DNA of 13,720 bases. Origin: JARYLZ01 sp964388275. GTDB lineage: Bacteria > Bacteroidota > Ignavibacteria > SZUA-365. Numbering within the stretch: the first letter of the stretch is position 1; every line of letters begins with the position of its first letter. The stretch lies in assembly GCA_964388275.1 (NCBI GenBank), contig CAYLZD010000062.1, positions 1-13,720 on the forward strand. Direction: 5' to 3'. Shown one piece after another: positions 1 through 7,100 of this stretch. The notes below the pieces were generated by a model. The model was not told the DNA's origin. It ran no database searches and was given only the letters and a program-made list of their open reading frames with translations. The position numbers and the translations under genes were made by a program.

Positions 1-154
1 GCAACCTCGGACAGCTCCACTCGCAACCTCGGACAGCTCCACTCGCAACCTCGGAGGGCTACACTCGGAACCTCGGACAGCTCCACTCGGAACCTTGGAC
101 AGCTCCACTCGGAACCTCGGACAGCTACACTCGGAACCTCGGACAGCTACACTC
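1..154. repeat. 22-bp tandem repeat array, seven copies, open at the window edge
   Basis: Seven head-to-tail units of 22 bp run from base 1 to 154 with no spacers. Each begins gcaacctcgg or ggaacctcgg and ends in cactc. Copies 1-3 start gcaa and copies 4-7 start ggaa. Copies 1, 2, 4 and 5 carry ctccac, while 3, 6 and 7 carry ctacac. Copy 3 also differs at agggct and copy 5 has ttgg. Position 155 begins a partial eighth copy that diverges. The unit is not a multiple of three, so a peptide repeat is unlikely. The array probably continues beyond the window. Its role is unknown. Confidence 0.95.
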
Positions 155-354
155 GGAGGCTTTGACGGTTCTCATTTTTGTATAACCGCCGAGACGCCTG
201 CGGGTTGATGGAATAAATAGAGAAAACGGAGTGAATGGGGTGAATTCGGACATACACCCCGTCTCCCAGTACCCGGTTCCCCATGTCCCGTTCAACGTTC
301 AACGTTCAACGTTCCCCGTTCAATGTTCCCCATTCAACGTTCCCCGTTCAACGT
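155..354. other. Non-coding left flank between the repeat arrays and the gene remnant
   Basis: With the two arrays, bases 1-354 hold no credible gene. Between the arrays (155-275) the sequence is mixed and contains a 6-bp perfect inverted repeat, ggggtg at 237-242 and cacccc at 255-260, with a 12-base loop. This could be a weak terminator for minus-strand transcription, but no clean T run follows it on that strand. The rest is the 7-bp array. Confidence 0.6.
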
Positions 355-366
355 TCAACGTTCCCC
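276..366. repeat. 7-bp tandem repeat array, thirteen units of two alternating types
   Basis: From 276 to 366 the sequence divides exactly into thirteen 7-mers. They are mainly of two kinds, gttcaac and gttcccc, with variants atgtccc, gttcaat and attcaac. The order is mixed rather than strictly alternating. It is followed directly by a short GC-rich inverted repeat: cctgcgc at 368-374, a 6-base loop, then gcgcggg at 381-387, with one G-T pair. The array lies just beyond the stop of the kelch/sorting-domain remnant. Heptanucleotide arrays of this sort are known from other bacteria, for example the short tandemly repeated heptamers of filamentous cyanobacteria. No relation to those is claimed. 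Confidence 0.93.
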
Positions 367-780
367 GCCTGCGCTCCGCTGCGCGGGACGGCTCGTTTCA
401 GCGCGAGGCCGGAATACGTAACGTTTTTCCTGGTCACTCGCCTGCAGACGGCAATAATAGATACCGGGCGGGATTGCGCCGGTATTCCACAGCAGTAAAC
501 GTTGTCCATCCGAGCCGACTCCCTCGGCAAGCAGCTCGATATGTTTCCCCAACACGTCGTGGATATCGAGCCGGCATGTACACCCGCTCGGAACGGAGAA
601 CATTCTGTGTACGAAGTCCGATGCGGTCGGTACGGACCTTTGCCGCGATCCCTGGGCGTTATTCTCATCAGGGACGCCTTTCGTACCGTGCCGGCCGTAC
701 TGGTTCGCGGTATTCGCGCCGGAGATCCGCGCCCAGTTCTTCGTCGCCCTGTTGAATTTCCAGAGATCGCTGATCGCGCA
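355..780 (-). pseudogene. Remnant of a kelch-repeat protein with an intact T9SS C-terminal sorting domain
   Basis: An open frame of 141 codons runs from just after a TAA (781-783) to a stop at 355-357, but it has no start codon at its beginning. The only in-frame ATG (601-603) lies inside the last domain. Codons 3-46 (about 643-774) read as one kelch-type repeat: DLWKFN, then W, then SGANTANQYG, then GTKGV and GSR. From about codon 49 (636) to 406 comes a T9SS sorting domain. A PTASDFV segment stands in for the usual PNPASDF, followed by RLDIHDVLGKHIELL, LLLWNTG and PPGIYYCRL, and it ends near RYVFRP. A live protein would have a signal peptide, several kelch blades and this tail, and would be exported by the T9SS. 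Here the front is missing and kelch joins the tail almost directly. The frame also runs about 16 residues past the expected end, into GC-rich repeat sequence. A 5'-truncated pseudogene is the best reading. Neither other frame upstream of the stop shows more kelch. Confidence 0.75.
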
Positions 781-799
781 TTATGTCGGGTCCGCTGTA

Positions 800-1183
800 T
801 TAATTCTGAAACACCAGGTCCATCCGGTTCGGGCCCGTCACTTGCCCGGTTACTATCGCCCTGGCCATCGGGGATGCCGGGCCGCCCCTGGCCGCCAAAA
901 TCAGGGACGATCCGTGGTTTATCGAAATGGTGTTGCGGTCGTTATACAGCATCAGTCCGTCTATCCCCCAGCGCTCGGGGTTGTATACGGCGACGCGCGG
1001 ATACACGCGATGGTGCACCCGCGCGCGTGACACCTGAGGATATCTATTTGACCACGACCGCCGGCGGAGCGGCGCTTCTGCCGTCAGGTATGCTTCGTGT
1101 TTAATGAGTATTGAAACGTTCTCGTCACGCCAAGTATCGGCGCCGCGAGATCTCACTTTGTGCTCGAGCACGTCATTCCTCAT
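800..1183 (-). CDS. Small protein of unknown function overlapping the upstream gene
   Basis: A 127-residue frame starts with ATG at 1183, 11 bases before the end of the upstream gene, which fits translational coupling. The first ~60 residues are Arg-rich and look poorly conserved. The second half (RVAVYNPERWGIDGLML, then LYNDRNTISINHGSSL, then GQVTGPNRMDLVF) uses GC-ending codons like its neighbours and looks like real beta-rich protein. There is no signal peptide and no recognised domain. It ends at a TAA (800-802), 20 bases before the kelch remnant in a different frame. It could be a genuine small gene, or a fragment of the same decayed gene as the remnant after frameshifts. I do not recognise a family. 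Confidence 0.4.
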   Translation of the reverse strand: MRNDVLEHKVRSRGADTWRDENVSILIKHEAYLTAEAPLRRRSWSNRYPQVSRARVHHRVYPRVAVYNPERWGIDGLMLYNDRNTISINHGSSLILAARGGPASPMARAIVTGQVTGPNRMDLVFQN

Positions 1184-2021
1184 TATTAGTCATCCGGTAT
1201 GTAAAAAATCCCGGTTCCGAGTATCCGTCCTTATCCCCGACAGGATTCCGGTTCTCGTCCAGCGTCTGAATTGTCCAGACGTAATTCGTCGACTCCGTCG
1301 GCAACATGTATTCCGCCGGCCATATCAATTGAGTTCTCCCGCGAACATCCATATCGATAATAGGCATGTTGGCCCGGAAAGCCTGCATTGGATATTGGCC
1401 GGGGAGCACTTCGAATAGCAGGAGACGGTAGATCACGCTGCCTGGCGGCGCAGGCATCACAGGAGTCCATCGAAACAGAGGGCGGTCTGGATGGCTGATC
1501 TTCCTATCCTCGATCGGCGAGAGCAATGTGGGATTTTGGAAATCCGTCACAAAGAACCGCTTGCATACAGTCTGTGACAGCCGTGATCCCGCCGGACTTA
1601 ACAGTTCCACGCAGAGTTCGTAAGTGCCGGCCGGCAGCATTCCCGTCCTCTGTGCCGCCCGTTTCCCCGAGCCGTGGAATATGACCGAGGTCAGAGGGAG
1701 GATTTCCTCCGCGAAGTACAAGGTGACACCCGTCTCGATATTGAGAACCGGCATTTCATCACTATTGGTTTCTGCCTGTATCGTGCCGTCGAGCAGTATA
1801 CGGGCGTGCATACGGGCAGCGACCGCCGTCGTCCCCCCGTTCATGACGGTAAGCACGGCCGTTTCACGCTTCGACTCCCACATAGATATGTATGGATTGG
1901 GACGGGAGGAAACGTTGAGCGTCAACTGGAGTTGCTGAGCATTTGCACAAATGAGTGCAAGTATCAACTGCTGGGCCACAACGACAATGAGCCTTCGGAG
2001 ATAAGCAATATGTGTTCTCAT
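1173..2021 (-). CDS. Secreted stand-alone paralogue of the N-terminal domain of the giant surface protein
   Basis: This 282-residue protein aligns along nearly its whole length with residues 1-270 of the giant protein at 4168-9789. Shared landmarks are QQLQL after the signal peptide, a PY then RRETA/KRETA segment, MPVL, RTGMLPAG followed by YELCVE, a second Cys about 16 residues later (C137 and C153, probably a disulfide), and QNP. FRWTPV, QL[MI]WP near LP, and a final [YF]-WT/WS module ending in DG complete the match. The second half is FN3-like. The signal peptide (residues 1-28, cleavage after ANA) implies export; no T9SS tail or lipobox is present. ATG at 2021 is chosen because the signal peptide starts there. 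An in-frame GTG at 2063 would add 14 residues. No clear Shine-Dalgarno precedes either. The gene is last in the four-gene cluster, 81 bp after the FN3 gene. It ends exactly where the shared domain ends, so it looks like a deliberate single-domain protein rather than a truncation. Confidence 0.88.
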   Translation of the reverse strand: MRTHIAYLRRLIVVVAQQLILALICANAQQLQLTLNVSSRPNPYISMWESKRETAVLTVMNGGTTAVAARMHARILLDGTIQAETNSDEMPVLNIETGVTLYFAEEILPLTSVIFHGSGKRAAQRTGMLPAGTYELCVELLSPAGSRLSQTVCKRFFVTDFQNPTLLSPIEDRKISHPDRPLFRWTPVMPAPPGSVIYRLLLFEVLPGQYPMQAFRANMPIIDMDVRGRTQLIWPAEYMLPTESTNYVWTIQTLDENRNPVGDKDGYSEPGFFTYRMTNNEE

Positions 2022-2102
2022 TATTCGGATACTATGTTGTAAGTTTCGTTTGCAGATTGTCACCTGGTAATCGCCGCCCGAATTCCAGTTACACCTGGTG
2101 TG

Positions 2103-4166
2103 TTACTCGTTTCGAACTAGTACGGGTGGACACGGATCGCTCTCTCTTCCATCATCGCTGACGGACGAAACGGAGTATTCGAGGATCCCCTTGCCAGGCG
2201 CCGAATCGATGTATTCCGATATCGGCGCAGCTATGGCCGTTATCGTCAGTTTGACACGCGACCCCATGCCCGTCTTTCTATAAACGTTATACCCTGATAC
2301 TCCCGGAAACGTACTCGCATCCCAGGCGACACGGAAGCCCTTGCCCAGCTTTGTGACCATTGTCCCTCCCGGCGGCGGCGGTAGAGGAAGCATCCGCATT
2401 AGAGAGATGGAGTTGGACGGCGCGCCGATTACTCCGCCGTCTCCGACCGCACGAACACGGTATCTGCAGGACTTGGCCGACGGAGCCGTCGAATCAGTAA
2501 AAACCACCGTGTTTAACCCCAGTAATCGCTCAGTTATCTTTTCCCACTGTGCAACATCCGCCTCCTTTGTACGCTCGACTATGTATCCTATTGCGGTGTT
2601 GTCCGAAGTCTCTCTCCAGAACAACCTGTTCCCCGCCAAGTCCGAATACCCTCGCAAGTTCAGCGGTGGAGCCGGACCCTTCTCAAATTCCGGCGATGAA
2701 AGCACAGGCGCGGAGAACGGACTCACGACTCCGGAATAAGACTCTGCTTGCACCAGATACCAGTACGAGCCTTTCGGGGAGATGTGCGGGTCGCGATCGA
2801 CATAAACAGTGGAATCTCCCGACACGAGCGGTGATATCTGGACGAGTTCCCCGTTCAGACTTTGGGAACGGAATACGTAATACCCGCGAATGCCGGGATC
2901 ATCCGCGCCGCTCCATGCGATTCGTATCGCGGTTTGCTGCGATACCGCGCTCACGGACTGCGGAGGAAGCGGAGGCTTGAAATCATGGTACGTGGAGAAG
3001 CAGTACGCCGATGCTTCCGATTCGTTATTGGATTTATCGAGAGAGGTGACGCGGTAGTAATACTGTTTCCCGCTCTCCGCGCGAGTATCCTCGTACATCC
3101 CTGTGTCCGGGGGCACGGGAACCCGCGTCATACGCACGAAGTCGCTGTCCGGTGAAACCGCCCTGTACAGGTGATATCCGAGGAGTTGTTCTTCTTGCAC
3201 GCGGTCCCATGTCACAAGCAGGCCGAGCGCGGATGGTCGAGCCGCCACCGCCTGTGGAATCGGGGGAGGACTGGCATCCTCGACCTTAACGGCGATCGCG
3301 GATTCCCTCGAGCTCTCGAATCCCGCGTAATCCCGGGATGCAACCACATAGTAGTAGGTGCGGCTGGGCGCGACGCCGCTGTCCCGAAACACTCCGTGAA
3401 ATTTCCCGTCACTCCCGCCGTACTGGAACGGAATGATCGGTCGCATGGTCAAAGCTGCGAGTCGACCGCCCTTCTCCAACGCGCGGTAGACGAAGTAACT
3501 GAATACGCCTGAATCCGAAGGATTGGCCGTCCATCGTATTTCCACGATATTTCCAACGACGTCGGCCCGCACGCTGTCCGGTCCGACCAACGGATTCGAC
3601 GGGCGTCCTGCCACAACCGACACCGGAGGACACATTTCCGATTCCGGACCGGCGCCGCTTCGTGCCACGGCATATTCGTATTCTCTCCCGATTTCCGCCG
3701 TCGTGTCGCGGTAGAGTAGTCCCAAAATCTCAAGGAAATCCGTGTCCATCATCGCTAAGGACAGGACCTGGCCGTCATATCGAACGATCTTCTGCCATAG
3801 ATCCTGTATGTCGTCCGATTTCGTTAGAGTTGCGAATACCTCCGCTTTCTCTCCGGCTCTTCTTTGAAAATCCTGGAATGAGGCGGGGCGGGAAACTGGC
3901 GTCGTGTTCAGGCGAGTGAATTCCTTGTCGCCAATGGACCGACGGAATATAATGTGCTCCACCCGCGCCGGGAGGTCGCCGCTACGAGCGGATTGTATAT
4001 CGGGGGCGGAAATCAACACTATCGCACCGCGCGGCGCGCCGATCACGGCGATTTCCAATTCTTGATCCTGGGCATGTGTCGCCGTAGACCACGGCGCCGT
4101 GAGAGCCGCGATGAGGGAAATGGTCCAGAGAGAAACCTTTCGCTGAAAACCGGGATGTGTGTTCAT
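2103..4166 (-). CDS. Secreted protein with five fibronectin type III domains
   Basis: The protein has 687 residues from the ATG at 4166. This start is preferred because it directly begins a signal peptide (MNTHPGFQRK, a hydrophobic core, cleavage near THAQ) and lies one base after the stop of the giant gene (TGA-A-ATG). That spacing implies translational coupling. An in-frame start at 4229 would overlap that gene and spoil the signal. After a beta-rich module (about 35-180), which carries a helical-looking insert near DLWQKIVRYDG, come five FN3 domains at about 190-295, 298-390, 397-490, 498-590 and 596-685. They are recognised by repeated WT/WD/WS positions, GY-[LV]-YR strands, Y[YR]V strands near the end of each, and PP-rich junctions. 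There is no T9SS tail, catalytic motif or membrane anchor. FN3 arrays usually act as spacers or binding modules on the surface. The tight coupling suggests it works with the giant protein. That function is inferred. Confidence 0.92.
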   Translation of the reverse strand: MNTHPGFQRKVSLWTISLIAALTAPWSTATHAQDQELEIAVIGAPRGAIVLISAPDIQSARSGDLPARVEHIIFRRSIGDKEFTRLNTTPVSRPASFQDFQRRAGEKAEVFATLTKSDDIQDLWQKIVRYDGQVLSLAMMDTDFLEILGLLYRDTTAEIGREYEYAVARSGAGPESEMCPPVSVVAGRPSNPLVGPDSVRADVVGNIVEIRWTANPSDSGVFSYFVYRALEKGGRLAALTMRPIIPFQYGGSDGKFHGVFRDSGVAPSRTYYYVVASRDYAGFESSRESAIAVKVEDASPPPIPQAVAARPSALGLLVTWDRVQEEQLLGYHLYRAVSPDSDFVRMTRVPVPPDTGMYEDTRAESGKQYYYRVTSLDKSNNESEASAYCFSTYHDFKPPLPPQSVSAVSQQTAIRIAWSGADDPGIRGYYVFRSQSLNGELVQISPLVSGDSTVYVDRDPHISPKGSYWYLVQAESYSGVVSPFSAPVLSSPEFEKGPAPPLNLRGYSDLAGNRLFWRETSDNTAIGYIVERTKEADVAQWEKITERLLGLNTVVFTDSTAPSAKSCRYRVRAVGDGGVIGAPSNSISLMRMLPLPPPPGGTMVTKLGKGFRVAWDASTFPGVSGYNVYRKTGMGSRVKLTITAIAAPISEYIDSAPGKGILEYSVSSVSDDGRESDPCPPVLVRNE

Positions 4167-4167
4167 T

Positions 4168-7100
4168 TCACCAACTCGCTGTGATTGCCCAACCGGAAAC
4201 GCTGTCGTAGTCGGCATTAATGGATACATTGATGCATACTTTGCACCATTTTTTACATTTAGAATCCTTTTTACATGGCCATACCCATACCATCATACTG
4301 ACGTCGGCGTATCCATGAAAACGCAATCTTTCGTCCGCATATGAGATCGCTGCCTCGATGTTCACCTCTCCGTTCCCATGAGCAATGAGCAAGTCACACG
4401 CTGCTACGACCCTCAGCTTGAAGCCTCCGCTAAGTCCGAGGTCGTAGTCCATCGCGGCGTACATCCAGTTGTTCACAGATAGGGTATACATTGACTTGCT
4501 TACCCCGCTGCTTCCTTCAGCATCCAGGTGAAATCCATTGATCGGGGTGTTGTTTGGATGGAACGCAACGGGGAACGAGTGGAGGTTTCCTGCGTAGTTC
4601 CTGCCGATGTACACGGATGCATCAATCTGGCCCATCTTGAACAGGTTGACGGTCAGTCCGGCGCCTACATACCAGTACTGTCCTTTTTTCACCTCGAGGT
4701 TCACCCAGCCGTGCACCTCGACGCTCTTCTTGTTCCAGCTTAACTCGAGGCTTCCGTAGAACCGCTCGCTCCCGTAGTCCAGCGTCACAGACGCATGGCC
4801 GACTTGCAGGTTGGACATAACGATTACATCCGCATTCCCCTGGATAATCGGACCATTCTGCGTCGTCGTCACCGACACGTCAAGTTTGAGCAGTATGGCT
4901 TTCTTCGCCTCTTCCGAGCCGACAGTAACATCACCGCCTACACCGAATGTCCAACTATTACTCTGCCGCCCCAGTTCCCCGCGGATGGCTACAATTGTGA
5001 ACGGACCTATTGGAATCGGCGGCACATTAGCGGAGATCTTGATCCACCAATCCTGTGATCCGCCGTAACGGAAGGCTCCGGAAACGTTCAATACCGGCGC
5101 CAGGCCGGGAGAAGGCCGGACGATCAGGCTCCCGGAACCCTCGAAGACGTTGTTGCTGTAGGATGCGGTCAGTTCCACCTCCACTGCTTGAGCAGTGAAA
5201 CTGAACCCGATTTGCTCGACAGTGAGCGAGCCGTTTTCCCAGAATTTGAAGTTCCCCACTTGAACCGAAAGACAGGGGATATTGAATGCAACCCCTCCCT
5301 TGACGTGGATGTACCGTTGCTCGTTGTTGTCTTTTGCAAACTCCACCGACTGCAGACTTACGCCGACGATGTTCGCGAAGGTGAAGCTCTGATTGAATTG
5401 TATCGTGCCGGTAAATTCGCCGTCGTCCGTCAGCTTCAAATCCTGGAACTCGATTGGATTGTCGAGTTTGTCTATCGTCAGTTTTCCGGAGAACACCAGA
5501 TATCTTGTTCTTTCCCCGCTGCTTTCGTCCGAAGTGATTCCGAAATTTATCGTTTCCGCCTGCAGTGTGGCGCCGAACAGTTCCATGTTCGCATCGTCCG
5601 GCAGATCTATTACAATATTATTGAAATCGCCTTCTTTGGATATCCATAGATCGTGAAAGCCGAACTGTTGACCGCCCATCATTGTAACTTCAACCATGCC
5701 GCCCGCTCTGAGTCCCGTCTCGTCCCATGTAGTCGAACTGTCCACTACCTTAAAGGCGCCGAAATCGAACGCAATGGGGGGATCCGTCTTGATAGTCACT
5801 CCCTTGAATTCCGGATCCGGAATCCATCCATCCTTCAAGGGCACTTCAATATGGAGATCCTCAAATATAATGAGAGGATCGAGCCCGGGAATTTTCAGCG
5901 TGCCATAATAGTGTAAGCCGTCGGAGCTTATTTTGGATCGGGTGTAGTCCACTGTCAGTTCGAATCCCCAGAATTTATGCACATAACCCTGCCCGGCTCT
6001 GATGTTCATTCCCAGAATGCGTCCTCGGAATACTCCGTCGGAATAAAATCCGGGGATGGAGTCGTGCGGCCAGGATAGCTTCTCCTGTATCCAACTGGAA
6101 TAGGGGAATTTGTTTCCTATTCCCGCATCGAAGTATATATCCTTTCCGGAAATCCGCCCTACAGTACTTCCCGATGTCCACCCTACGACGATGCCCGAGT
6201 CGTCTCTCATCGTGGCAGCCATCTGGAACAACTTGATATCCACCTCATTGACGGACAGCCGGATGGAATCCGCCACTGGTTTGAAATCGTCATCCACCTC
6301 GACGTTGGTGAAAGGCAGCCTCGCGTCGCTCTTCTTCGTTTCGAGGAACAAATTCTCGGGGATTGAAACCACAGAACCGGACACGAATGTCTTGCCTCCG
6401 CTTTCCGTGATGTTATCAATTTCAGTCTTGAATCCGTACATGCTCAGAACGGGTATCACTTCCATCGAAATTGGTATTCCTGTACGATGTTCTCCGGCTG
6501 ACAGGGGATTCGTCACTTCCACTTTCCCTACTTTATAGCTTACTTTCACGGCGCGCAAGGTCAACTGCACATCAGCGGGCACGTTCCGGAGCGTGAAATT
6601 GCCGTCCGCATCAGTTATCGCCGATACGCCCGGGACACCCTCGATCGAAATTCTTGCGGAATCGACCGGTACAACCGGTGGCCGTCCAGTCGGCAGATCG
6701 CCGGGATCCAGCTTGAAGGTCGGATTGACAGGCGAGGTAACTGTCCCTGATATTCGCGCCGCCGGCCGTAAGTATATCGTGACTATCGGATGCTGATCCT
6801 TCGCAATAAGACCGCTCCCGGTATGTGTCTGATAGTCTTTTCCGGAAGCGGTATCCGAAACAATGAAGATGCTCTTCACACCGACAGGGATATGTATGAA
6901 TTTCACTATGCCGGAGCCGTTCGTCTTCTTCGAGCCATAAAGAGTTACTGAGGCCTTTGGTATTGGATCCTTCGTGACAAAGTCCAGTATTTGGAGCGTA
7001 ATGGATCCGGTGCAGGAATCCATCTTCACGGTAATGTTGGTGTCGCACTCCTCCTCAATGGTAATTTTATACTCCTTATCCACGAGATTCGGGTAGGTGA

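Noticed and set aside
1..154. CRISPR-like array
   Set aside because: The 22-bp units abut with no spacers, so this is a plain tandem repeat.
237..260. ggggtg/cacccc inverted repeat as a terminator
   Set aside because: Only 6 bp of stem, a 12-base loop and no T run on the transcribed side. Mentioned in the flank entry but not called.
231..755. Plus-strand 174-residue frame
   Set aside because: It translates the heptamer array and the antisense of the kelch/sorting-domain remnant. It has no domain and is Arg/Ser-rich shadow sequence.
502..1104. Plus-strand 200-residue frame
   Set aside because: Antisense to the remnant and the small ORF, which carry recognisable or protein-like sequence. Its Arg/Pro/Gly-rich content is typical of a shadow.
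2091..2101. Palindrome acacc-t-ggtgt just after the FN3 gene's stop, and two cacctggt copies 31 bp apart
   Set aside because: Too short for a terminator and easily chance. The gap to the next gene is small and no T run follows.
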